This document shows, piece after piece, positions 45,109 to 56,200 of a DNA stretch of 64,000 nucleotides. The DNA is from Agelas oroides (Eukaryota > Porifera > Demospongiae > Agelasida > Agelasidae), in NCBI GenBank assembly GCA_949130485.1, contig OX422185.1, positions 867,804 to 931,803 of the forward strand. Direction: 5' to 3'. A program made the position numbers and the translations under genes. The notes under the pieces were generated by a model that was not told where the DNA came from, ran no database searches, and saw nothing but the letters and a program-made list of their open reading frames with translations. How positions within the stretch are numbered: position 1 is the stretch's first letter; every line of letters starts with the position of its first letter.

Positions 45109-46152
45109 ATGATGGTGCGTACAGCAGGCGTTCTGCTGGTAGTGTGGCTCTCGATTTCAGCCATCAAAGCGCAGAGAGATGACAGGCAGGTGCGCCCTCC
45201 TGTGAATGGAGACGAGCGAACGTGTGAAGTGATCAACGTGAATCTCTGTCGGGGACTTGGACTCAACGGCTCGCTACCCAATCCGCGTGGACACACAACA
45301 CAAGATGCGGCTGGTGCCGAACTCAATGACTTTCAAATTCTAGTCAACACTAGCTGCTCGACCGTGCTACTGCATTTCCTTTGCAGTTTTTACCTGCCTA
45401 CCTGCACGATCTTTAATGGTATGATTTTTACTCTCAGACCGTGCAGAAGTTTGTGCGAGTCTGTCAGAAGTAGCTGCGAATCCGAATACGATAATTTCCC
45501 CAACCTCAACTGGCCAACGTTCTTCAATTGCTCCACTGACAATTTTGGAGATGACCCTGAAAACTTTGGAGATCCACCCTGTTTTGGGCCTGATGTTCCC
45601 ACTACGCTCCCCCCCTCCACCTCTCCTCCCACCACCACCACCACAGCAGTCAGTACAGCTCCCCCAACCACTAGCACACAGTGCGAGAGAATCCAGATAT
45701 CCTTCTGTCAGAATGTTGGCTACAATTGGACCAGTCAAGCTTGGCGTGAACAGCAAAACTCTTTAGCAGAACTTGAGACATTTGTACCCTTGGTACGAGC
45801 AAGATGCTCACAAGCAATTGTCCATTTTCTCTGTGCGTTTCATGTTCCTGAATGTCAAGCACAGCGGACAGTCTTGCAGCCTTGCAGAGACATGTGTGAG
45901 TTTGTTCAAGAAGGGTGTTTAGCAACATTTGAAAGGGCAGGCATTTCCTGGCCTGTTAACTGTGACCGTCTACCCACAAGGTCGCAATCCTGCAGTGGTC
46001 CCACGGACTTAACAGCAGTGTCCATACCTCTCATACCAGGTATTACAGACACTGTCGAACCTCCCACAAGTGGTTCACGCGTTATTTCCCCCTCCCAGGT
46101 AGTTATTATGACTATGAGTATTCTGTTAGTTCCTTTGTTTAGTCTCAACTGA
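45109..46152 (+). CDS. Secreted/GPI-type protein with two Frizzled cysteine-rich domains
   Basis: Intronless frame of 347 codons. Signal peptide MMVRTAGVLLVVWLSISAIK, then CRD1 (about residues 38-157, from TCEVINVNLCRGLG to FGDPPCFG) and a Pro/Thr linker (STSPPTTTTTAVSTAPPTTS). CRD2 (about 190-295) runs from QCERIQISFCQNVGYNW to SQSCSG. Each CRD has exactly ten cysteines in the Frizzled/sFRP order. The C-terminus VVIMTMSILLVPLFSLN is a short hydrophobic tail after a small-residue region, which fits a GPI-anchor signal better than a seven-pass receptor. CRDs bind lipidated Wnt or sterol-like ligands, so an extracellular ligand-binding or antagonist role is inferred. A similar arrangement is not known to me among vertebrate sFRPs, which have one CRD plus a netrin-like domain. 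Confidence 0.93.
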   Translation: MMVRTAGVLLVVWLSISAIKAQRDDRQVRPPVNGDERTCEVINVNLCRGLGLNGSLPNPRGHTTQDAAGAELNDFQILVNTSCSTVLLHFLCSFYLPTCTIFNGMIFTLRPCRSLCESVRSSCESEYDNFPNLNWPTFFNCSTDNFGDDPENFGDPPCFGPDVPTTLPPSTSPPTTTTTAVSTAPPTTSTQCERIQISFCQNVGYNWTSQAWREQQNSLAELETFVPLVRARCSQAIVHFLCAFHVPECQAQRTVLQPCRDMCEFVQEGCLATFERAGISWPVNCDRLPTRSQSCSGPTDLTAVSIPLIPGITDTVEPPTSGSRVISPSQVVIMTMSILLVPLFSLN

Positions 46153-46485
46153 CCTTTGAGGCCTTATTTAATGCATCCGGTATGCTGCACTGTATGTATT
46201 CCAGTGGAAAAAATTTAGCAGTGCCAACAAACTGTTCTTTGTTTCGCAGTACATTTTGTCGAATGCCTACCACAGTCATGGTTGTACATGCTTATTTGTA
46301 TAAGTTATTCTATTCTTTCAATGACAGTTACTGTATATTGTTGTTTGATTGTGTGTACATCACCATGCATGCATGGTATTTTACGCCTTATTCTACAGTC
46401 AGCTAATTTTTTTACTGTCACTTATTGTTCAACACATTGTTTCTCCTATATTGTAATACACTACATCTATGTCATTGTATTACTA

Positions 46486-46491
46486 ATAAAA
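46486..46491 (+). terminator. AATAAA polyadenylation signal
   Basis: AATAAA 334 bp after the CRD gene stop codon, followed by AACAACAACAAC; the first convincing signal downstream. Confidence 0.6.
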
Positions 46492-46499
46492 CAAAACAA

Positions 46500-48464
46500 C
46501 AACAACATGCTGGTGATGATTGATGATGGAGTTAGTTGAATGTACAAAATGCCAACAGCTGATGAGGCCTAACTATGTGTGATGGTGAACTCTACAATAT
46601 AGGAACAATTCACCCTTGGGACAAGGAGCATCGATCTCTTGGGACAAGGAGCATCGATCCATGGCTCTGTTCTGCTTGTTCAGCATTCACTTTGCTCCGG
46701 GAACCAGGCTATGGATACTAGTCAACAGTTGAACACTCTTCGCAGGCTTACACACATGCATGTGCTGGTTGTGACCAAAAGAGCATTGCATGTGATGATC
46801 TGCATAACATCAAAGCCTGCCTGTTTACTGGTTCATTGAATGTTCATGGATGGCTTCATGTACGTGCAGCCTCATTATCATCTATTGGCTTTTGTAATGC
46901 ATGCAATGGCCATAATGAGTTCATTCAGTACTACGTAATTTAGCTACAGGATGTCCAGGAACAAACAACAGCAAAGGTAGAGCAAGAGAGCTCTGCCTTT
47001 GCTATTGCTCGTTTTTTTTTTCTTCCTTCTCCTACGTAGCTTCCTGAAGTACTAGGGATGGAATCTATGCTACAATATTTAACAATATATGTCAGCATAT
47101 GAAGTTCATTATTTGACAGCAAAGATGCGTTGTATGGCCTCAGTCAGTAACACAGGCACATTCTCAGACCAATCTAGCTTGACTATATAAAGAATAGGCT
47201 ATAGTCTTCCAAGTGTACATGGGAGAGAGAGACTAGAATGTTTGGTGGACGGGACGGAGAGAGAAAAAGAAGGAATGGGAGAGAGGTGGTGAGATGTATA
47301 ATAGCACGTATGTCTCCCCTCAGTTTAACACTATACACTTACAAGTTTTTCACCCCCAGACGCTCTAATATGCCCAGTCGAATTTTACGAATGGGTATCA
47401 TGTGGAGAGTCTAGATCTGGGGGCAAGATGAACTTGTATGAATTGGTTGTGTATATATATGTAGACAACCATAGTATAATTATAGTCAGTCACTCCAGCT
47501 GGAGTGTTTGCTATATGTTCCCCCTCCCACTTCTGGTTTAAGTGCTGCATGCCTGAAATACGAACTTTCTTTTTTCCATGGTTGATTAAGAGTGCAGGTT
47601 TCGTATTCCTGTTACCATGGTTCAGGACTTGTTTCATGTCAACACAGACTTTTCGGCTACATTGACGACAAAGTATGGATATTGCCAGATTCCACACATG
47701 CACTGTTAATCACATACCACAGCTACTAGGTGACAGACCAATTAAACGAATTCCAAGCCCTAATAGCAACTTCCTGTATTAACATCACATGGGCTGATCA
47801 CTAACTATGTTGTTCTCTTAACTTTCATGTATAAGATTCAGCCAGACTTGCACCCATACTACCATCTGAATATTGTATGTAGACCACATGATATTTTCAG
47901 ATGTGGTTCATTACTTGTTAATTAACCCCAGCGTGACTGAGGTAGCCTTGAACTCAGGCATTCAGTTCTGGAATGGAAAACCTGGTTTCGAGGATACATC
48001 GGAGGAGGCCTGGTATGGGCCGAGACGTGTCTTGCATCGTGGATGACAGATGATGGCTGTATAGTAATTGGGTATATTTAGACTATGGAAGCAGCGTATT
48101 TAGCGTAGGTATGCACACATGGTACACATGGGCTGACCCACTTTACAATTAGACATCAAAAGTACGAAAGTAGATACACCTAAAACATGGTTTGTCCTGG
48201 TATGTTGGGTAAATTGTTTAACACAGTTTAAGTAGGAGTGTTAGATACCACACTGCAATTACTGCATGAAAATATTCCACGCCTTACAGAATCTAAATTA
48301 GTGTTAACTCTAGTGGCTGTCACATGGCTAACAGTTATGTAAGAGTGATGTAAGAGCTGGATCGGGAGTACGTGAGAAATACTTAGTCTAGCTAATGGTG
48401 TTTCCAACTCAATGTGAATTTGTTTGCAGACGGTGCGAGTTTTTGTGGACATATTGAGACTTAA
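46500..48464. other. No gene recognised
   Basis: AT-rich. Small direct duplication GGGACAAGGAGCATCGATC at 46617-46660. A worn foldback (ACAAGTTTTTCACCCCCAGA ... TCTGGGGGCAAGATGAACTTGT) at about 47340-47437. Nothing exon-like. Confidence 0.45.
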
Positions 48465-48545
48465 GTACAATCAATGAACCACTGTCATCTCCCTGAAAAA
48501 AGGCAGGCCTAGATGTTATACAAAGTCACCAACTGCACATGTGAG
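48465..48545 (+). repeat. Dispersed repeat (GGCCTAGATGTTAT), second copy
   Basis: AATCAATGAACCACTGTCAT, GGCAGGCCTAGATGTTATAC and TCACCAACTGCAC follow the same order as at 18372-18440. Confidence 0.55.
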
Positions 48546-48661
48546 AGGTTTTGTGGGAACAGTAATTAGAATTCTTTCATGCAAGAAACAGTTGCAACTT
48601 TGCCATCTATTGCCTAATTAAAATTCTTGCTACCTGCTTTGTAAACAACACAGGAGGACCT

Positions 48662-48756
48662 TAGCCTCATTCCCAGGCTCTCCCTGCGCGCGAACAAACA
48701 CCGCTTTTCCGTACTGCAAGCGATGGAAAGCTGGGCGGGGCCTGGGAACGAGGCTA
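48662..48756. mobile_element. 95-bp TAGCCTC foldback element, perfect 9-bp duplication
   Basis: TAGCCTCATTCCCAGGC at left, GCCTGGGAACGAGGCTA at right. GGAGGACCT on both flanks. Partial relatives occur near 25980-26045 and 59545-59622. Confidence 0.9.
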
Positions 48757-48789
48757 GGAGGACCTATGCACCAAGAGATGGGCTAAATA

Positions 48790-49500
48790 ACAGTATCAGT
48801 TCATACAAAGTGTGTGAGTCATGCAATCTGCCTTGTTTGTGATGCTACAAGCACTCACAAAGTTTGCATGAGTGAAAATAGTATATTAGAAATTTCAGAC
48901 AATACTGGGAGGAAGAGAGGAGAGAAGGGGCATTATCTCTTGTAGGCAATGTTTTAAAAAAAACCCGTTTTATCCAGCTCCCCACTTTTTCATCACTGTT
49001 AGTTAGCTATTGTATGTGTGCATGGAAGAGGCTAAATGAGAATTGTTAAATCTTGAAAATAGTGTTGCTGTTGATGAAAATTTCAGACAATGCTGGGAGG
49101 AAGGGAGGAGAGAAGGGGCGTCTTCTCTTGTAGACAATGTCATAAACTTCATCCAGCTCAGCAGTTTACTGTTAGTTAGCTATTGTATGTGTATATGGAA
49201 GAGGCTAAATCTTGACCCCTCTCCACGATGGGTAACAGATTCTATTCAGACGGTGAGAATTGCAAACTTGTCTTGTTTGTGATGCTATAAGCAAAGTTTG
49301 GACGAGTAACAAAATATTGCAGCTGTTAATGGAATTTCAGAAATATCAGACAATGTAGGGAGGAAAGGAGGATATGCGTGGGGCTACAGACAACCTGTGT
49401 CTCACTTATCTTGTAGACAATGGTTTAAAACAAAACTGTTTTGTCCAGCTCAGCACTAATATATCATTGTTAATTAGCTAATGTAGGAGTGTCGAATTCC
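48790..49500. repeat. Three imperfect tandem copies, about 200-250 bp each
   Basis: Each copy contains TTTCAGACAAT..TGGGAGGAA, CTTGTAGACAATG, a TCCAGCTC block and GTTAGTTAGCTATTGTATG; anchors fall near 48895, 49080 and 49345. CTTGTTTGTGATGCTA recurs between them. No coding sign. Confidence 0.7.
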
Positions 49501-49529
49501 AGGAATTCTACACTGGCACATCTAATATT

Positions 49530-49660
49530 ACTAGGGAGGGAGGAGGTTTGGAGGGGAGGGAGGAGGTACGGAAGGAAAAGAGAGGAGGTTTGGAGGGGAG
49601 GGAGGAGGTACGGAAGGAAAAGAGAGGAGGTATGGAAGGGAGGGAGGAGGAAGGAGGGAG
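49530..49660. repeat. Purine minisatellite
   Basis: Two near-identical GGGAGGAGGTACGGAAGGAA, AAGAGAGGAGGTTTGGAGG units plus partial copies. Confidence 0.85.
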
Positions 49661-49825
49661 TAAGAACATATTACAAGAAAGGTATGCTATACGCATCAGG
49701 AGAAAGTTTGATGCACTTCTCTTGGCAGCATGACATAATGCTATGAACCTCTATAGTAACACGTCACATAAGTTTTTGCCCACTAACCTCATTGTCTATA
49801 ATTATGTAACTCTTTGAAGAGGAAT

Positions 49826-50160
49826 TGCTGAAGGAGAGACATAAAGGAGGAGGACGTAAAGGAGGAGGACATAAAGGAGGAGAGACGTAAAGGAGGAGGA
49901 CATAAAGGAGGAGTACGGAGAGGAGGAGGACATAAAGGAGGAGTATGGAGAGGAGGAGGATGTAAAGGAGGAGTACGGAGAGGAGGAGGATGTAAAGGAG
50001 GAGGACATAAAGGAGGAGTACGTAAAGGAGGAGAGATGTAAAGGAGGAGGAAGGGGAGGAGGAGGACGTACAGGAGGAGGAAGGGAAGGAGGAGAGATGT
50101 AAAGGAGGAGGAAGGGGAGGAGGAGAGACAGAGAGGAGGAGGATGTACAGGAGGAGGATG
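49826..50160. repeat. AAAGGAGGAGGA minisatellite
   Basis: About 27 units of 11-13 bp such as CATAAAGGAGGAG and CGTAAAGGAGGAG with blocks of GTACGGAGAGGAGGAGG. Not coding. Confidence 0.9.
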
Positions 50161-50837
50161 TAGTCAACAGTCAAAGATAAACAATTGAATATTGCTAAAT
50201 GCACTTGAAACCATTATCACATTCTCATGTTACTGCTATGTCATTACGGCTCACTCTTTACTGAGTTAGCCATTAAATAAGTTAGCCAGTGAACGTACCG
50301 AGATATCACTGGATGATACCACTATAACTTAACTAAGGATATATTCCATTGCAATACTACACTACTAGCATAGGCTTGGAGAAAGTTTTTCTTGGCAAAA
50401 TATTCTGGCATAAATAATTATTGCAGCTTTATTTTCATCAAGCAATCATTGACAAAACCCTCTTAGTGTTTACTACGTTACTATAGCAACATGGTACGTT
50501 ACTATAGCAACATGGTATAGTCCTAGAGTGAAGAGAAACATGGAAGGTGCTCAGGAAGTTTTAGTGACAGGATACCAAACAGCTCAGAGCATAGCCTTAC
50601 TTGTTTTGGAGCCATCACACATTTACAGTATGAGGGGGAATGACTAGGAGCATTTGAATGACATTGACGTCTAGATCTACGTACCTGGGTAGACAGAGAG
50701 GGGGACGGATCCCCGATCAAAAGAACAAGATTGAAGTCTTAAAGTTCTTCATAGCGTCTTCAAGTTGTGGAGTTCCAAAACGTTCATACCCAATCAATTC
50801 CACCAATATATACTTCTTACAGTTCAAAGACTACACC

Positions 50838-51600
50838 ATGTTGCTATAGTAACATGGTATACTAAACACAATTAAAGGGGTGGGGGAGTTAAACATTACT
50901 GGAATGCAGACATTGAAGTGAACTTCTCAGCATTAAACAAGACTGGCTGAAACCACCAATGCAGCACACAACAGCTGCCTGCCTGCCAACTTCAATGGAT
51001 GTATATAAATTGCCATGTCATGGTACTCTGGCCGATAAACTCTCCCTAAATAAGAAAAGCAGCCTAAATGTTGCACAGTCGCACATGCACACACACACAT
51101 CCCACCCTCATGCACTCTGCTCTCTAGCCTTCCTATCCTCACTCCCTCACTATCCTCCATGCACCCCTCCTTCCTATACCTGCACACCCCTCACACTCAC
51201 TTCCCCTCCTTCCTACCTGCACACCCCTCACACTCCCACTCCCCCTCCTTCCTACCTGCACACCTGGCCCTCACATCCTCACTCCCCTCACACCCTGCAT
51301 GGAGTCACACACACACACACACACACACACACCAATCATTAGACCCAGCTAATGCTTGGGTCTTCCAAAAATTTGTCTTATTGAAGGACGACCCGGCTGG
51401 GGCAAAACGTTCAATGTCATCTCCCAGCAGCTGTTCTTAAATACCCTTGGCTTGTTCGAAACACTTATGGGTTTAGTCAGATATTCATTGACAATATTTG
51501 ACAATATTCATTGAGCTGTGAATAATTTACTACAAGCTCGAAAATCAATAAACCACATCTCTGAGTAAAAAGGCAGCAGGCGAAGATGTTATGTAAGTAG
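50838..51600 (+). repeat. Segmental duplication, left copy
   Basis: Shares with 52143-52870, in the same order: ACTAAACACAATTAAA and GGTGGGGGAGTTAAACATTA, GAAGTGAACTTCTCA, CACACAACAGCTGCCTGCC, ACTTCAATGGATGTATA, a (CA)n region after CATGGAGTCAC, and CAAAAATTTGTCTT. It then shares GCAGCTGTTCTTAAATACC and CAATAAACCACAT. The offset is about 1.3 kb. The element type is unknown; no protein recognised. Confidence 0.8.
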
Positions 51601-51715
51601 GCCTGAGCCTATTATTCCCAAAAGAACACGTGATATTCTCTTCAGAATTTTCCTAAATTAATTCCTCTTAAAATGACCCATTATTCCTTAAAGTTTTAGT
51701 GCAACACTGAGCCCA

Positions 51716-51800
51716 AAAAAATGACAAAATACAAGCAAAAAATGACAAAATACAAGCAAAAAATGACAAAATACAAGCAAAAAATGACAAAATACAAACA
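51716..51800. repeat. 21-bp tandem repeat, four copies
   Basis: AAAAAATGACAAAATACAAGC repeated four times, the last copy with AAC for AGC. Confidence 0.9.
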
Positions 51801-52142
51801 AAACAATTAAGTTTACTCATTTTGGGCAGAACAACTAGTAAACTAGAACCGGCAGTAGGCTCGGCGCATGTCTCAGCGGTAGTAGACGGGGGCACTCAGA
51901 GTCCACAGACTCGATCACATACAGAGCTACCAGCACGTGGCCGACTCAGTAAACGTCCGTTTATTCTCAGAATTATTCGTATTCCCAGTAGCACCTCAAA
52001 TTCTTCGAGAATAATAGGCGCAGGCCTAATGTGCACAAGACGCAGTTTGGCCTATACCATGCCTGATGTGATTCAGTGATTCGGTAGTTCCTGTAAGCAT
52101 CTATACACATCTTACTACTGTTCGAAGACTATGTAACATATC

Positions 52143-52561
52143 ATGTTGCTATATAGTGACATACTGTACTAAACACAATTAAAATGGTGGGGGAGTTAAA
52201 CATTAATGGAATGGAATGTGGACATAGATTATCACATGTACCGGCTGGCTTCAAAATCATTGAAGTGAACTTCTCAATGTTAAACAAGACTGTTGACTGG
52301 TTTGATGGCTTCAGATGTGAAGCACACAACAGCTGCCTGCCAACTTCAATGGATGTATACACATATACATGGTACCCTGTATAAATAACTGATAATCCAC
52401 GTCTCTCTGAATAAGAAAACTGGCCGTGTTGCATGGAGTCACACACACACATACACACACACATCCCACCCTCCCTTTCCTGTCCTCACTCCCTTCTATA
52501 CACCCCCTCCTTCCTCCTACTTGCACACCCCTCATACCCTCACATCCTGCATAGTCACACA

Positions 52562-52592
<31 letters not shown>

Positions 52593-52870
52593 TAATCAAG
52601 ACAATAGACCCAACTAATGATTGGGTCTTCCAAAAATTTGTCTTTCGAAGGTCGACCGGGCTGTGGGAAAACGTTCTATGTCATCTCCTAGCAGCTGTTC
52701 TTAAATACCTTGGCTTGTTCAGAACAGTTATGGGTTTAGGCAGATATTCATTGACAATATTCATTGAGCTGTGAATAATTTTACTACAAGATCAATAAAC
52801 CACATGTCAGTAAGGTAGGCACACGACTGTACCAGGGTAGGCAGGCCAAGATGTTCTGTAAAGTCACCCC
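52143..52870 (+). repeat. Segmental duplication, right copy
   Basis: Partner of 50838-51600, moderately diverged; here the GTCACACACACACATACACA microsatellite and the ending differ. Confidence 0.8.
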
Positions 52871-53220
52871 CTGCACAAGACGCAGTTTGGCCTATACCAG
52901 GCCTCATCCACAAGTGATATGATTCAGTGGAACAAACTTCAGGTAGCTACTGTAAGCCTTTATGGAGAACGGAGCTGTTTATTTCAAAAAAGGTCAATCT
53001 TCCGGAATTGCTAATGTAAGATTCATGTATCATTAAAATTTCATTGGAGCTCAAAAGAAGGAATTATTTCTACTTTCCATAGAACAAAAGAAAAATGACA
53101 CTGGTCTGTATAATTAGAACATGAATACACATATCAATTTCCATGGATACGTAACATACGCACATGTATTAAGAATGGTGTTAGTAGCACAACATATGTA
53201 TGTATGTGATGAACACAGGT

Positions 53221-56200
53221 TTAATGGTGTTTCATGATTCGCTGGATGTAGCTCACGACAGACGTCACAGGCTGCGAGGAGTCATACTCGGCAAAGAGAA
53301 GACAGGAGAATCCATGACCGTCTTGTGGGCGATAAAAGATACCAAAACACCTGGAGAGGAGGGAGAAAGGAAGGGGGAGAGGAGAGGGAGAAGAGGGGGA
53401 GAGGAGAGGGAGAAGAGGGGGATAGGAGGGGGAGAGGAGGGAAAAAGGAGGGGGAGAGGAGGGAGAAAGGAGGGAGAGAGGAGGGAGAAAGGAGGGGGAG
53501 AGGAGGGAGAAAGGAGGGAGAAGAGGGGGAGAGGACAGGAGAAGAGAGGGAGAGAGGACAGGAGAAGAGAGGGGGAGAGGAGGGAGAAAGGAGGAAGAAA
53601 GGAGAGGGAGAAGAGGGGGAGAGGAGAGGGAGAGAGGACAGGAGAAGAGAGGGGGAGAGGAGGGGGAAAGGGGAGAGGAGAGAGGAGAGAGGGGGAATAT
53701 GAGACACCAAGGGTAGTCTGTCGGTCAATAACTGCAACAAATCGACAGTAGTGACTTGCAGTCAGTGACAACACCGGCGTTCGGACAGTTTGGCCGACTA
53801 GAAGTAGTTTGCTCACACAAAACCAAGAAATGGTCGTATGTCCGACTGCTATTTCAAGCTCTGGGTATGGCAAAATGTCATGCTCACTTGTTCCTAATTG
53901 ATATGCAACACCCTAAACCTCTGTTAATCTCTTCGTTGCCAATTGCTTCAATGTACTGCAAATGTACTATCTAATTACAGTAACACGCCACACCAATCCA
54001 TATTATTTCACCATTGTCCAACTTTGGAACATGATATATTGTGCACATGAGCTTGTCCTACCTGAATAAGCCCCACCCTTCACAAAAGTTCACTTGGCGA
54101 TTCGATTGAAATACGTGACGAAAATTCTACATGTGACTTTTACCCATACATTGTAAATCTGCAACATTCATTGCTGCAGTATTATTGTGAATGTCAACCA
54201 CAAGTACATTCAAAGTGTTGTATCATTGTAGTTTCATTGGAGCCGACATATTCTGTCATGTGAATCAATACCTATGTAGTATGTATGTGGCCCACCCTTA
54301 ATGGCATTTCAGTAATATAGTTGTCTCATACACAGCATTGCAAACTAATTAAGTGTGAAACCATTTTACCACATAGTATCATGACATGCATGTATCAGAT
54401 GCCGCGGCTACTATTGTTTTTGCTGCTTGTTTTGAGTGGTGGCTACTGTTCAAGGGCGGCGCTTAATTCTGTGGAAAGCCCGCAGACATCAACGACGGCT
54501 AGATAAGGTACATGTACGTATGATACAGTGACGATCAATGTTACGAACACAAACAGTCCTAGCCCATTAACTGTCGTCTGAAAAAATTTACATACGTGTG
54601 CATGTGCTGCATATACTAGCTGTGGCTGCTATTTGAGGGTGGCGTCTATTCCAAGGAATACGAGTGAATGTTATGATACTTACGGTTTGTGTTTGAGGTT
54701 GTCTCCATGATGTTGCAAGTGAGGAAAATCCCATCTGACGGAGGGAGAGGGAGGGAGGGAGGGAGGGAGGGAGGGAGGGAGGGAGGGAGGGAGGGAGGGA
54801 GGGAGGGAGGGAGGGAGAGGGGAAGGAGGGAGGGAGGGAGGGAGGGAGGGAGGGAGGGAGGGAGGGAGGGAGGGAGGGAGGGAGGGAGGGAGGGAGGGAG
54901 GGAGGGAGGGAGAGGGGAAGGAGGGAGGGAGAGGGGAAGGAGGGAGGGAGGGAGGGAGGGAGGGAGGGAGGGAGGGAGGGAGGGAGGGAGGGAGGGAGGG
55001 AGGGAGGGAGGGAGAGGGGAAGGAGGGAGGGAGGGAGGGAGGGAGGGAGAGGGGAAGGAGGGAGGGAGGGAGGGAGGGAGGGAGGGAGGGAGGGAGGGAG
55101 GGAGGGAGGGAGGGAGGGAGGGAGGGAGAGACATTGAGAAACTCTTTAATATAACTTTATTTACCTTATCCTAATTTCTAAACTGTTCTATCTTCTTATT
55201 CTAGCCCTAGAGACAGCCAATTTATTTGTGCCATGCAATAGCTCAGCCGTATCTCTAGGCCTCCTTGTATGTACCCTCACATGCAAAAAGGAGATGTTTA
55301 TAAAAAAAAAAGGGAGGGAGGGAGGGAGAAAAATAAATATACCTTAGTTAGCGCGCAATAACGCGAGTTATCATACGTCTAACTCACGCTAATGTATGGG
55401 AGTCAATGGGGAAGCCTTCCAGCTGCGTGCAGTTTATAAAAAGCCGTATTTTTTACTACAAGTCATGCGAGAATCCGTATCAGATACTACAAGTCACGCA
55501 AGAATCCGTATCAGGTACTACAAGTCACGTGCGTGCAACGTGCAATGAAATCGAAGGTTCGTATGATAAAATCATTATCACCATAGTACCAAGCTATACC
55601 GGAAAAAACCTGCGCACTCGTAACAATACAGACGGCAACAAACTCGTGATATTTTCCGGTATAGCTTCGTACTATGGTGATAATTATATATTAATGCACG
55701 AGCAGGCATGGTATTTTCACGAGTCAAAGGTGAGTGAAAAATGAGTGCAACAACCACAGTATGCATGCTAACGAGTGTATATTATCCATTACTACAACAG
55801 TGTCGTGTCTCTTCTCACACAAAGTACCGAGTAAATTGCCGCTTGAATGCTAATTAAAAGCGCATCGTGGTTGCTATGATACAGCATAGCCATGCAATAT
55901 TGTGTGATATTGCACGGCTTGGGAATAAGAAAATACTGTTGTACGTAGAAATATCAACTGCCACACAACGACACATATTTCTGAAGGGAGGAAAATGTTA
56001 AAATGTTATTCATTCATTGCTACATGACTACAGCAGGGCGTGGAAGATTCACGTTAAACAAAGATCAAACGCTAAAAATGCTTAAAACAGGTGTTTGCAC
56101 AGGACTGGTCGACACTCAGCTTTACACTCCATTAATGCACAGAACAAATGCTAATATAGTGGTCAGTTAATTTTACACTAAATATTTCTGGCATGCTTTA

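Noticed and set aside
54385-54506. Small secreted protein ([20 protein letters not shown])
   Set aside because: The DNA is echoed at 54620-54655 and looks like a dispersed repeat; no downstream domain and a short frame.
54646-55174. Pro/Ser- or Gly/Arg/Glu-repeat reading frames
   Set aside because: (GGGA)n microsatellite inside a tensin intron; only the 54734-54684 part has exon signals.
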